The notes under the pieces: model-generated | Database searches by the model: none | Told to the model about the DNA's origin: nothing | What the model saw: the letters and a program-made list of their open reading frames with translations, nothing else | Source of the DNA: Massariosphaeria phaeospora | Taxonomy: Eukaryota; Ascomycota; Dothideomycetes; Pleosporales | Length of the DNA: 64,000 nucleotides | Reading direction: 5' to 3' | Assembly: GCA_011032825.1 (NCBI GenBank) | Contig: JAADJZ010000008.1 | Span: 620,001 to 684,000 of the forward strand | Program-made: the position numbers and the translations under genes | In this document: positions 20,389-32,287 of the stretch, piece by piece | How the letters are laid out: every line of letters starts with the position of its first letter | How positions within the stretch are numbered: the first letter of the stretch is position 1

Positions 20389-22422
20389 TCAGCTCATCAA
20401 GAGCCGACACACGTTATCGACATTCAAGCCGCGCAGATCTGCATAGTGCTGACCCACTCCAAGAAACACGACCGGAATCCCCGTAGCGTGCACCATACTA
20501 ACCAGCGTGCCCACCATATCGCCCACGGTATCGCACTTGCTGATAACAAACCCATCCAAGCCCCTCCCAGGCCCAAACGAAGCATTAAAGTTGCGCGCCT
20601 GCGCCACCGAATCCGTGCCCACGAGCGCCTCGCCAACCATCAAGATCTTATCCGGCTTTGCCAGTTTCCCGAATTTCTCCAGCGACGACATGAGCCGCTG
20701 GTCGTTGTGCCGCCGGCCCGCAGTATCAATCAGCACGACGTCGAAGTTGTTCTTGGCCGCAAACGTCACGGCTTCCGCCGCGATGTTGGCCGCGTCTAGG
20801 CCGTACCCCTTTTGGAAGAGATCGACCTCGCCGCCCTCGCGCTTGCTCAGCTCTTTCAGGTTCCGCACGTGGACGCCGAGTTGTTCGACGGCGCCGGAGC
20901 GGAACGTGTCTGCTGCGGCGATGAGGACGCGGTGGTGGTTTTGGAGGAGGAAAAAGGCGATTTTGGAGAGATTGGTGGATTTGCCGACGCCGTTGACGCC
21001 GACGATGGAGAGGACGTAGGGTCGGCCGGAGCCGTTGACGGCTTGGATTTCGCGAAGGAGATCGAGTGAGGATGTAGGGGTGAGGATCTTGGTGAGCGCT
21101 TTCTCCATCGATGTGCGGATTGTGGATTCGATCGCTATCGTATGTTAGAATTGTCCTATTCTGTAGGGAGCACCAACACATACTTGTGAAGTTGCCAGTC
21201 TTGAGGCCGACCAGGTCTCGTTCAACGCTTTCGCATAAACGCACAGCAGCTTCGCGCGCAACATTCTTCTGTAGGAGGTGCTCTTCCATGCCTTTTAGCG
21301 ACTTTGCCAGATCCTCTTTTGTGAGTGTCTTTCCGCCCACCACGTTCCTAAACAGGCCACCGATAGCGCCGAGACTTGACCCGACTATGCCACTTGCTTG
21401 TGATGACACACCCTTCTTTGCGTTCTGTTCCGCTATTATCTGGTCCATCTCATCGTCCAAGTCCTTTAGCACGAACTGGCCCTTGCCAGTTTTCCTGCCC
21501 CAGCTCTCCGGGTTGATCTCTTCCAGAGCTTCAGCCTCCGAAGCGTCGTCGCGAAGATCTGACTGCGAGTAGTCCAAGATCAGGGAAGGGTCTTCCTCAT
21601 CTGCGCCAAACTCGGTCCATGTCCTGTTCTTTTTTGCCAAAGCTTTACCTTTCCGCCGCGCTGAAGCCTCGTCTCCGGATGACGCGGGTGCTGAGTTTCC
21701 CACCGCAACCTTCTTCTTGTCTCTCCGCGAGAGCTTGGCCCCTGGTCGCGATTTCGCCGTTAACAAATGGCTCTGTGCTGGGGTTGTGGGGCGTGAGGTA
21801 TCCGGCGTGGGAATTGGGGTGGAATCGGCCGATGTGTCGGAGAGCGGTTGTTGCTGTTGTTGCAGGACTGGAGGTTTGAGAGCGCTTTCTTCTGCACTGT
21901 CGTTGTCGGCGCTCGACGGAGGGGTGAGCTTCACATTGGGAGTGGCAGACGAGGCTCCGTCATTTGCGCCCTCAAGCTCTTGGATCTGCCTCTCGAAGTA
22001 GGGCCCAAACTTGTCGCAGTTCACCACACTGGTATGATGCTTCTTCAGCTGGTCGCCATAGAGGCCTATGAAGAGCGCGCGTATGTTTTCGAGGAGCTTG
22101 TCTATCCACGTCAAGTGGACGAGGGACTGATATACGGCCTATGCATGAATCAGCGTCCCACTCCGAGCAACTCTCCCGTCGCGGTGCGGAAACTACACAC
22201 CACAAATATCAGGCCCAGATCCTTTGCAGCTGTCCATTTCAGGGTGTGGCCCTCCTTCCTGTACGTCGGCCGCTGGCCCGCGTCGTCGGGCTGGGGCACT
22301 ATGCGCTCCTCGATGAAGACGTCGCGGATGAGGCTGTTGATGATGTGGGCGCCGACCGGGGCGTACGAGCGCGACCACAGCACGACGCCGGACGTGTGCA
22401 AGATCTCGAAGCTATCCAACAT
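20389..22422 (-). CDS. SRP101: Signal recognition particle receptor subunit alpha
   Basis: Docking-protein GTPase that receives SRP-ribosome complexes at the ER membrane through interaction with SRP54 and SR-beta. Three exons (22201-22422, 21184-22138, 20389-21134; introns of 62 and 49 bp) give 640 residues, close to yeast Srp101. The N-terminal SRX/longin-like domain spans exon 1 into exon 2 (LGLIFV joined to AVYQSLVHLTWIDKL). A charged, Ser/Thr-rich linker follows. The C-terminal NG domain has the P-loop GVNGVGKS, DTFRSGAVEQL, DTAGR, the SKCD guanine-specificity motif and a closing GVGQHYADL. Intron 2 lies inside the N-domain helices (GNFT-TIEST). The gene is head to head with YIF1, 302 bp apart. 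All key GTPase motifs are intact. Confidence 0.97.
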
Positions 22423-22724
22423 GGCGCGGCCTGTGCGAGGAGAGGGGGCAGTGGTGCAAAAAAAGGCAAGGGATGCACAATGACGAACGAGTGGGTGGTG
22501 GGCGAGCTGCTGCGGGTGCGGGTGCGGGCGCGGAAGTTGCCAGATCAGAAGCGCTCACCGCACACCGCAGAGGCAGAAACGGCGGCTCACGCTTCAACAA
22601 CACAAACCACGACCACGGTTGACCTGCCCAATCCTGCTCCCCGACACGGCTGCTTGTACCCTCGCCTCCCCTCGAGCCCCGCTGGATATTGCGTCTTCTG
22701 CAGCGAGCCGATTGACGATCAAAG
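22423..22724. promoter_or_regulatory. Shared upstream region of SRP101 and YIF1
   Basis: 302 bp between two diverging start codons, which must hold both promoters and leaders. No clear TATA box or known operator was identified. The 'bidirectional promoter' label rests on the geometry only. Confidence 0.7.
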
Positions 22725-23785
22725 ATGCAGCGCCCGAGCTATAACAACCCGCCCGCGCACTCGCCGCCCCTTCACCACCCCGTCCCTCAGCATGTTTCCA
22801 CAGTCCCCCAGCTGCGGTCGCCGCCGCCGCCGCAACCGCCTTCGCAGCCCCACAGCGGATATGGATACGCACAGCAAGGCGCGCCGGGGGGGCAGCCTGG
22901 CGCCGGCGGCGGCTACAACAGCATGCACCCAGCGTTTGGCGGCTTCATGAACGACCCGACGGCGCAGATGGGCTTCCAGATAGGCAAGCACGCGGTCGAC
23001 GCAGGCCAGCAGTATATGGAGCAGAACGTACGTCCAGCGCAAGAGCCTGGCACGACCCCGAAACATGTGGATTCGCTCTAACACCCTCGCAGATCGGCCG
23101 CTTTGTCAACGTCTCCGCCCTCAAACACTACTTCAACGTCTCCAACTCGTACGTCGTCTCGAAGCTGTACATTGTCCTGTTTCCCTGGTGGCACCGCCCG
23201 TGGTCGCGCCGCCCCTCGGGCAACGGCCAGGACGGCTACTACCTGCCCCCGCGCGAAGACCTCAACTCGCCCGACATGTACATCCCGATGATGGCCCTGG
23301 TGACGTACATCCTGCTGTCGACGCTGCTCGCCGGCCTCCGCGGCGCTTTCCACCCGGAACTCCTAGGCTACACCGCAACCCTCGCAATCAGCGTCATGCT
23401 CCTCGAGATCATGACGATCAAGCTCGGCACCTTCCTCCTCAGCATCTCCTCGTCGAGCCAGCTGCTCGACCTGGTTGCGTACAGCGGGTACAAGTTTGTC
23501 GGCGTCATTGTCTCGCTGCTGCTGTCCTCGCTGTTCTCGCACCTGGGCGTGGGCGGCAGCTGGATCAGCTGGCTGGTGTTCTTCTACACCTTCGCCGCGA
23601 ACGCCTTCTTCCTTCTACGCAGCCTGCGCTACGTGCTGCTGCCGGACCAAAACGGGCAGGGTGTGGGCGGGGCCTCCGCCGGGTACACGGTCGCGCGCGG
23701 CCAGCGGAGCAGGCGCACCCAGTTTCTGTTCGTCTACAGCTACGTGGTGCAGTTCGGATTTATGTTTTGGCTGAGCAGGGTCTGA
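22725..23785 (+). CDS. YIF1: Yif1-family ER-Golgi transport protein
   Basis: Partner of Yip1 and Rab GTPases in COPII vesicle traffic between ER and Golgi. Two exons (22725-23027, 23093-23785; intron 65 bp with a CTAAC branch) give 331 residues. The cytosolic N-terminus is rich in P, Q and G. The Yif1 core then starts with the segment MGFQIGKHAVDAG, crosses the intron (MEQN-IGRFVNVS) and continues with the conserved LKHYFNVSN and KLYIVLFPWWHRPW. About five membrane segments follow, starting near MYIPMMALVTYILL and ending with the C-terminal FLFVYSYVVQFGFMFWL. Its neighbour SRP101 also serves the early secretory pathway. Confidence 0.95.
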
Positions 23786-24865
23786 GCAGGAACTGTAGAG
23801 GAATAACGTGAAAGGTGCAGAGTCCAGCACTGGCGGATGCTTCAGGTATGTACGTGCACATAGCGTAGCAACTCACGCCGCCAAATGCCAACTTAACGGA
23901 ACAAGGCACAGCGATGTGCACTATAGGCGAGGGGGAGATGCTCTATACAACTTGCGGGTGGAAGAGGGTGTCTGGAGCGCGAGGGGCGCTGGGATAACCG
24001 GCCTTTGTACTTGTATCACGACTGGCAAAATATCATGAAGAGAAGCGTCAGGGCAGGGCAGGGAGACAGTACATCGAAATCATATGCGCAGATCAACATA
24101 CCAACCTAGCTGAAGCGCAATACACCAGTGTATACCACTATGCATACAACCCCTATTGACGTACCGAAGCCGTCAACCAGAGTAGAGCCCAACTAATGAA
24201 TTGGAGTGCAGTCATCGTTTCATGCACCATTACATTCCTCATTCCAACACACAAGCACACCCACACACCAAGTCGATAAACTCGAGCATCACTCCAATTC
24301 AGTTCAAATCAACTCAAAGTCAAGTCAGTTCATTCTCCTCGCCTAGATAGATAGCTCCTAAATCTCTCCTAAATAAACGTACATTTCCCTCAGCCAAGCG
24401 GCCGCCGCCCTGTAGATGCGAACCTAGCTCAATACTCCCCTAGGGGTTTCCGAGTACCCCATTTGCCTTGCCTTTGCCTTGCCTTGCCTGGCGTGCCTAG
24501 CCAGACAGCTATATGCACCGACCCATACAGACACACACGAGCATGTCCGCATTAAAAAAAGCAGAGGTTGCCGCCACAAAACGCCGGCTCCAAGGAGCAT
24601 TGCCCAAGACGCCAGAAGTAACAAAAGAGAAAACCCAGGACGAGGAATATGATGAACGGACGGACAATGACGAAAGGGAAGAACCAAAGGTAAAGTGTTG
24701 TTTTGCTTTCGAACTCTTACAAGCTAGGGGGTCTCGGAAAGAGAGAATATACAGAAGAGGTGTCGGATACGACATGTGATAGTTCGAAGAAGCATCTTTG
24801 TGCCTCAACTTTCGTTTTTGAATCCGCCCGTAGGCTGCTTGATTCCTTGAGTCCTCTTGCACGAT
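23786..24865. other. Convergent intergenic region, no gene
   Basis: About 1.1 kb between the 3' ends of YIF1 and the cyclin gene. Only short frames and simple-sequence tracts (CAAGTCA-like words around 24300, TTGCC repeats near 24465-24490) are seen. It presumably contains both 3' UTRs. Confidence 0.6.
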
Positions 24866-27007
24866 TTACAAGATGCCTGCCCACATGCCAGGGCCCATCA
24901 TGGAACCTTCCCTACGGAATGTCTGAGCAACCTGGCTTCCACAGCAGGTACGCTTGTTTCCAAACTCCTTTTGGACGGGTAACCGTTGTTCCGATACAGT
25001 ACGCTTGGGAGACTGCAGCCCCTTAAGCACTGTATGGGATGAAGGCGTCCTATCTGGAGAGTAAAGGAACGACTGTGCCACCGAACGATCGGGAACAACA
25101 GCTTGTCCACCACGAAGAAATGAAGAAGAGCGGGAGCTGTGGAGCAGGTGCCGGACATTCTGTTGGAGGTCGACAGACGACCTTCCGCGTTTGCGACTGG
25201 CATGTGAAGCTTGGGTCACGGATATCGATACCGGGCTCTCAACCTGGACGGGTGTAGCATCTGAATCATAGATGTGGAAGCTCTCAAGATCTGGTGAAGA
25301 CATCGGCTCGCTAGGGGCATACTCGCTCTGTTCCTTGCACTTCGATAGAGCAGGATAAGGCAGTCTCGCGTTGCGGCATGTCGCCAATTTGGCCAATTTG
25401 GCCTGATTCGGCGCCCAGCCCGCAGACGAGACTGATGAGATTGAAGAAGCACGAGAAGAGCGCGAGTTGTCCGTCATCATAGACTCGGGCGATGATGCAG
25501 TAGACGTAGTCGATGGAGCCAGAGATGGACGTCTGCTAGGGAAATGATAGGCTTCTAGCCCAGTGCGGATGCCAGGATTATACTGGTCAAAACACGTGCG
25601 TGCCAAGGATGAGCTCTGTGCCTGTGCCATTGCGGAACACATAGACGGCCGTCTGGATCCCAAAGCCAAAGCACTCGCTGCAGGAGTGTTGGAGATGGCG
25701 GGTTGGGGCGTCATGTAAGGTGTAGGCAACGGTCCTAAGCGAGGAAGGGACGGTGTTGGAGGAAGAAGCTCAAGCTGTGGTTCTAGGAAACGAGGCACCC
25801 GATAGTGACTTGGGGTCGGCGTACTCTCTTGAGATCCGAAGGCATCTGAACGTCGTAGAGGAGACCGAAGCGAGTACTGCGTGGCTTGTGGTTTCAGCTC
25901 CGGACGAATCGGAGTAGACGGCGTCTTCGGGGTAACCTCAATCATTTCCAAGCCAGGAGTCAAATGCGGGATGATGGTCCTCCACGTGTTAGGTATACAA
26001 ACACCCGGGGATGAGGGCGGGTTGGACGGCGTGTGGCGAAGTACAACCTCCTGCCACCTCTCCCATACTGGATCCGTGATGTGAAGTTTCCAGTTAATAG
26101 CGATGAGGAAGGCTATCTCATTAGTGTTGATCTCACAGACCTTGAGCCCAGAGATCTTGCTCCAGGCTCGCGCCGAATAGTTGCGATCCTGCAAGTATTT
26201 TGAGGCAAGCACGAGTGCAGCAAGGAACATGCGTCGCCCACACTGCAGAGCGCGCAGGGATGCAACGTCCTCCGGCTGCTCCATGGTGAAGTCATGCTTC
26301 GGCACGTGAGCCTTGATGAGGATTAGATAATACAGGGCCACCTGTAGGGTCGAATAGCTTGTCCGCGAACGACGCAGGGTCTCTTGGATGAATGTACGAA
26401 GTGGAAGCACTCCGCGGCCATTGGCCGTCTCGCACCGACTGGACGGTACCGACAAGGGCCAGATAACCTCAACCATCTTTGTTGCAGAGTCTTTGAAGAA
26501 AATTGTCAGCGTATGCAACTAGAAGAGGTTTAATATTAAACACTGACCGACAAGGCAGTCGACAAAGTTGACCTTGCGGTCGCACTGCCGTACTAGCTGA
26601 GGAGGGGCTCTCTGTTTCAAGGTCGAAGATCGTCGTGGATGTTGTCGCTGGTCCAAAGGTAAAATATCCGTGCGTAGAGGAGGCAACACGCGCTCTGCAG
26701 TGTCGCGACATGCTGACGGCTGATACAACGGAAAGGTGCTGACTCGGGTGATTGGAGCGAACGAAGATAGACTTTCAGGGTCGATAGTAGTAATCGGCGT
26801 AGCCTGGTGAGCCCTGCTCCATTCTCCCGAATCCCATGCGCTAGGTATCGACTGCGAAGCCGACGAGCTAGAGCTAGAGACTTGCGATCCTATGTCTGAA
26901 AAGACTGAAGAGGTAGAGGAAGAGGCGGATGAAGACGCAGATGAGGTGTAGGGATGGCTCCTTGGGGAAGAAGTGCCAAGGCTTTGAGGGTAAGTGTCAA
27001 GGTTCAT
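24866..27007 (-). CDS. Pho85-type cyclin (Pcl/Pas1-like)
   Basis: Two exons (26548-27007 and 24866-26490; intron 57 bp, phase 1, between FVDCLV and DSATK) give 694 residues. The N-terminal ~145 residues are Ser/Thr-rich and probably disordered. The cyclin box follows, beginning at KVNFVDCLV-DSATKMVEVIWP and continuing through LPLRTFIQETLRRSRTS, LQVALYYLILIK, CGRRMFLAALVLASKYLQD, AWSKISGL and the NEIAFLIAINWKL helix. A long Ser/Pro-rich tail with many SP/TP sites follows. This layout is that of fungal Pcl5/Clg1/Pas1-like cyclins, which activate Pho85-family kinases and link nutrient state to G1 and transcription control; the exact ortholog is not settled. About 4 kb of gene-free, partly GC-rich DNA lies upstream. 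Confidence 0.9.
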
Positions 27008-30000
27008 GATGGAGTGAGAATGTTACGAGAGCAACACACTCGGGGAAAAGAAACAGATATAAGGAGTGAGTGGAGAAGGAGTTGTACCTTGTCCTCACGT
27101 CTCGAAGTGCTGACCTCTCGGTAGACCTTGAGTCGTAAAGCAAAGTAGGATCAGGTGGTCGTGGGGTGACCGAAAATTTAACCGATAGACAAACCGACGG
27201 TATCAAGCCCTATGACTCTTCTGTCGTATGATTCTTGGGAATCTTTATTCTTCTATTATTCCAGTTGAATATCTTGATCCTGTATGTGTTGATTTGAAAG
27301 GACTCAAGAATCGAGATGCCGAAGCGTGGAGCAATGGTGTTGGAGAAAGTTTCGGGTACGTAGAAGTTATAGGGACGGTTGACGATGGTGTGCGGGAGGA
27401 TGCGTGGTCCGAACAGGAGTGAAGTGGTCGAATTGGCTTCCAAGCGCTTACCAGAGGGGACTCCAGTCACCGTCAGCCGCAGAATCACCAAACAAGACCT
27501 AGATGAGACCTGTCCGCAAAGCACTCCGAAGAATCAACTCCTAGGATAGCAGATGCTATCTCAAAAGCTGGCAAGTCGAAGGGGTGCGGGAGATCTAGCA
27601 GGCGGAACCTCCGATGGCGAAGGCCTTGTTTTCGTTTTCAGTAATGGTGATATCTGGGCGACGGGTGACTGGAGTAGCGGGGATCGTGGGGTGCATTGTG
27701 ACTGTTCTGGTTCGATATAAGAAGAGTTTCGGGATGCAGTGACTGTCGTAAGAGAGTCACCAAGCCAGAAGGGAGCTTCGAACGTCGAGCCGGGAGTGAG
27801 TTTCCGAGTTATTCGTGTGTTATTAGTGGGGAGGGAGGCATTAAATAAAAGCTGCGAACGGGGAGTGGCGAGGGAAAAGTTTGGTTGGTTGACGTGGCGA
27901 TACGGATTCGGTGAGGCTGCAATCGAGCGAACGAGGCAAGGCCGCGGTTCCGGAGAGGCGAGTGGGGTATCGGTGAAGAGACCACGACGCAGGTACGGGC
28001 AGCGGGGGGTTTAAATCAGACGGCCACGATGAATGACTGACTGAGGGATGAGTCTACAGCAGGCGGCAGCCGAGTAGCGGCGGCGAACGGGGGCGAGCGT
28101 TTGCGGTTTGCAGATGCCAACGCTGCTGGCTGAAAGGCAGACAAAGAAGAGGCGCAACGACGGAGTGGAGAGGGGCGGGTGGCGGGTGGCTGCTCGCAAG
28201 CAGACAACAGAGCTGTTGAGCTGCTCTAGATGAGGGCCCAGGACTCGCGCGGGGGTATAGAGAGGATCATGATGGTGGTGGTCTGGGAGGCAGGTCTGGG
28301 ACAGGAGCGGCGGAGAGGGTATAAGCAGTCGCTCGACGCTGGCGAGCCCGCCCGTCCCCTGGCCTGGGCTGCTGCGTGCTTGCCCAGCTGGGGGAGTCAC
28401 CCAGCCGGCGCTCGGGCCACGCGCTTGGTTGCCACTGCCAATGCCGCGTTTCGATTTGTGGTTTTGATTTTCGCGCCGAGGACCGCAGCGCCAGAGCATC
28501 GTCGTCTGCGCGTTGCGTGCGCTGTTTGTCGCACGCATCGCCGCCGCTGTGGGCGCTGGTTTGGTGCCGTGCGCGATGCAGCAGCGTGCCCACTGCGCGC
28601 GGTGGTGAGCGGCGGTCGTGGGCGCTCTTTCCTCCCCGGCCGTCCTTCATCACGCAGGTGCAAGCGATCCAGCAGGCATCGCCGCACCCCCGGGCAGGCG
28701 CAACTGTCGCGGTCGCGGTCGCGGTCGCCAACACCGCCGCCGCCTGGGGCTGAGCGCTGCGTGTTGAGCGCCCCTCGGTCCCCTTGCGCCGGCCCTCCAT
28801 CATCATCCATGACGAAGCAGCGCCAGACACGGCCTCTTTCGTGCGCATCTCGACCTCGGAACACCGCCTTCAAGCCAGCCATGGCCTGCTCCCCTTTCCC
28901 TTTCCGCCTCCATCATGCCCCGGTTTGCGTCAGCGGCCAACCGGCCTGCGACAGCAAACGTCCTCAGCTCCGCCGGCGCCTTTGATTGCGCACGCTGCGA
29001 GCGTCCAGCCCTTCGGTGCCAGCCCGCCAATTATCGTCGCCGCCAGGAGTGCTAGGCCGCATGTTCCCCTCACCCAGATCCGTGCCACGGCCTGATTCGA
29101 CGATGCGACGCCGCTTGCCCTGGAAAAGGGCACACATCGCGCAACAAGTGGCCGCAAATGCCTCGTTGTGGCCAATTTAGCAGCCAATACCCCCAGGCCT
29201 CTCTATCTCGATCGCGGTCGTTGACACAGCATGCAACCGCCTGAGTGCCATCAGCGCGCGAGCATGGGACTGCAGCGCTTCATTTGCATGGCCGGCTGTG
29301 CCCGTGGCCGCGTGCACGCAAATCCCTTCATCGACATGGACTTGACGTCCCAAGCAACGGACACGGCAAAGTCGGCCGTATCATGGCCGTCGCTGTTTTC
29401 GTACGTACGAGCTCGCAGTTGTTTTTCGGCGAAGCTTCAACCCTCGCTGGATGATAATTACAAGCGCAAGGTGGCTTGCGCTCGGCTTTGCGACGGAGCA
29501 CCGAAAGCGTCGTGAGACAGCACCTCTCAACGGCACTCGGCGCCTCTTGTGCAGCCCGACAATCCGCCACTGGACCACCTGCCTGCATGTCGAAGTGCAG
29601 AATTTTCTGTGCCCTTCCAGAAGCCAGTTTGGCAACCATCGCCAACCGCATCGTCGTGATTTCCAAGCCTGCCCGGATTCCGGCCTGTTTCGATGGTTGT
29701 CAAGACAGGCACGAAATTCCACGGCCTTGGCTGACTCAACACCACAATCCGAGTCGGTAGATACGGCAGTTCCATTTTCACGGTAAGGCCACCTCGCACC
29801 CGCCAAGCACAACAACAACAACAACCTAGGCAGAACAGTACCCGCTAGATGGCGCATCACCACTCGCCTCAACCAACTAAGATCCTACGAAGGAGCGTGA
29901 CCATTCAAAGGCTATCGTCGGCATCACCAAGTCTGCTGACACCGTGACCGCCTGTGCCGCGTGCGGCAGCCTAGCAAGCGTTACTCAGAATCTAGGGGCA

Positions 30001-30971
30001 CTGAAACCGACCGAGACTAGGTCATCATGCGGGAATGAGGAGTCAACCGTTGAGTCATCGCTGCCTGTTTGTTAGGTTTCCAAAAATATGTACATGGCGC
30101 GGTGATCGCGAACGTGGCGAACGAGATCGAATCGCATCGAAATGGGGCGAGCACAGTGAATGCCTCAGGCCTCGCTCGTATGCTCAATCCGCCCGCCGGG
30201 ACTTGAGTTAGGCGACAGTAGCTCTCGACGTCACTCCTCGACAGACATTCACATGTGTCTTTGTTTGTGAAGCCAGCCTTTCGAGTACGAACACAGGACT
30301 AGAAGTAACGGTAAACGTCTACAAACTCGGACTCGCATAGCTAGAGCAATCCTGTTCGTAAACACGCGTCACTAGCATTGAGACATACATACCTCACACC
30401 AACAACCTGTCACGTAAAACCAGCCTACAAACAGAACTACAATTTTTCGCCGGTTATAGGCCTTGACCTCCAAGTCAACAAACGAACAGAGTCAAACGAT
30501 CGGACGCCCGAATCTTTCACGTAGTGGCAAACGTACCTTGGAAACGAACGCCGTGCATATAAACAAACAATGTTATAGTGGACCGCGGCACGATGGTTTC
30601 CCTGGAACTTATCTGGACAACGGAGTATAGCTATGCGAACTAGTCAGAGATAAAGACCTGCAGTAAGACTTCTACTTAAGCGTCAGAGGATATGTTCATT
30701 GGTCGGCCACCATCCTGGACATCTATAGTAACGATCTGGATGTGTTTTTGGTAGTTCCAATACTTTCTCAGCAAAAAATATATTTCTCCCGCTCGCATCA
30801 GCAAGACTGTGCATGTAGACAGGGTAACATGTTGACTACTATCTAGATTCATCCATCATAAAGCGTGCTACCTACAATAACTACATCGAACAATTGTTGT
30901 ACGCCTTCAACCCAAACGCCATAGACAAACATCGCACAACAGACTCATACAGCCTCCCGTCAGCTACAGTG
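27008..30971. other. Gene-poor region upstream of the cyclin
   Basis: Nearly 4 kb. From about 28.0 to 29.8 kb the DNA is GC-rich, with overlapping spurious frames on both strands (longest plus 28230-28985). Short repeats include GGTCGC units near 28709-28728 and CAA units near 29808-29826. The rest is near 50% GC with short frames. It may hold a long cyclin promoter and leader; no gene can be supported. Confidence 0.55.
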
Positions 30972-32287
30972 CTACACACTACCATTCGGGGCTCTCTCCG
31001 CAAACGGACACGACTCAATTCCAGTCTGTACACCTGACGCCAGGGTCTCCATTGTAGATGGGCTCAAGGGCAGGTTAGGGTGCTCGATCTTGCTCCACGC
31101 GCCGTCCTCTGTCGTTCCATCTACATTCTGCTCCACGGTAGTCGGCGGGAACGGCGCCACAGCCTCCTTTGGATGCGATCCCGCAAACGGACATGCAACA
31201 GCCTCGACCAATTTCTCCGCCTCATCAGCTTTCTGTGACGTTGAAGAATCACTGCTACGCGTCCGGTCAGGGAGTGCAGCGGTGGAGGTTGGCGTCTCGA
31301 CCGGGCGCGGGGTCTGGTCGATTTCCACTTTGCAGTCGCTGTCAAGAGCTGCGTCGGGAGACAGCTTCTTGTCGACGGCGTCTTTTTGGACGACGCCGTC
31401 GGGAGCTATCTGCCGGAACATGTCCATGGGATCGAACCATGTGCGGACGGCCTGGAGCTGGACTTTGTCGTTTACTGTGGCGACGGTGACGCCTTGGATG
31501 TCGATGGCTCGGCCGTGGGCTTTGGCTGTGACTTTTTCGCCTTTGCTGGACGGAATATCAGAACCGATACCATCTTTCATGGGGAGGGTGAAAGTACTTA
31601 CTTATTAAAGCCGATATAGTCGTTCTTGAATGTACCCCAATGCCTCCAGCGAAAGCTGACCGTCGGCGGTCCACTGTACACCTCCAGCACCTCCCACGCA
31701 AACGTCGGCATCATCCTCTTGAACGTCTTGTGGCTACTCGCAAAGTCCGAGTACTCGGGGCTGTAGTACTCATTCGGGGCGATGATGGCGTTATACGTGC
31801 CCAACTTGAGCATGTGCTCGGCGCCCTGAGGCTCGGAGCCGTTGATGGCAAACGAGTAGTTCTCGTGGTCGACGGTCCGCCAGTCGGAGAGGTTGGGCTT
31901 GAAAGACGCTTCGACTTCCCAGTTCTTTACGAGGTTTTGCACGAGCTCGGGGAGAGAGCCGGCTTCGTGCGACATGGACTTGGCTGGAAGGGGTCAGTTT
32001 CTGGTGGCTTTGGCATGGGACAGGTTGGACAAGGTGTAGCAGGATGCCCATTTTCTCATTGAGTGATGGTATAACCAAACAGAAAACATCTACAAATTGG
32101 AAGTAGAACGGGACTTACTTTCTGTGAAGACCTGCCGCGTTTTCGAATAGTCCGGAGCTCGGCCATAACGCCACTTTGCATGAGCATCTTTCAGAGTAGC
32201 GTCCGGGTCTGTCAGATAGTCCGGAAGAGCAGGTGCAGGCTCAGCCGCCGGTGGCTCAACCGGAGTCTGGACGTCGACAGTGGCCAT
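30972..32287 (-). CDS. SnoaL/NTF2-fold 'pathogen-related' protein
   Basis: Three exons (32119-32287, 31602-31983, 30972-31545; introns of 135 and 56 bp) give 374 residues. After a proline-rich start and the conserved PDYLTDPDATLKDA and WRYGRAPDY blocks, the SnoaL-like region shows LVQNLVKNWEVEAS, then WRTVDHENY, GTYNAII, TFAWEVLEVYSGPP, FRWRHWG and a C-terminal beta strand with AIDIQGV. This is the fungal family related to plant 'pathogen-related proteins', a lipocalin- or polyketide-cyclase-like cone fold whose ligand is unknown. The last ~150 residues are acidic and disordered, with a twice-used CPFA motif. Exon junctions restore the family frame (FTE-TKSMSHEAG and GFN-NKGEKVTA). The 135-bp first intron is longer than most in the window. 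Confidence 0.86.

Noticed and set aside
20257..20799. 180-codon plus-strand ORF
   Set aside because: Mostly antisense to the SRP101 GTPase exon, whose motifs are unmistakable.
28230..28985. 251-codon plus-strand ORF
   Set aside because: Same reasons: GC-rich DNA, overlapping frames on both strands, no domain.
31090..31608. 172-codon plus-strand ORF
   Set aside because: Shadow of exon 3 of the SnoaL-like gene on the other strand.
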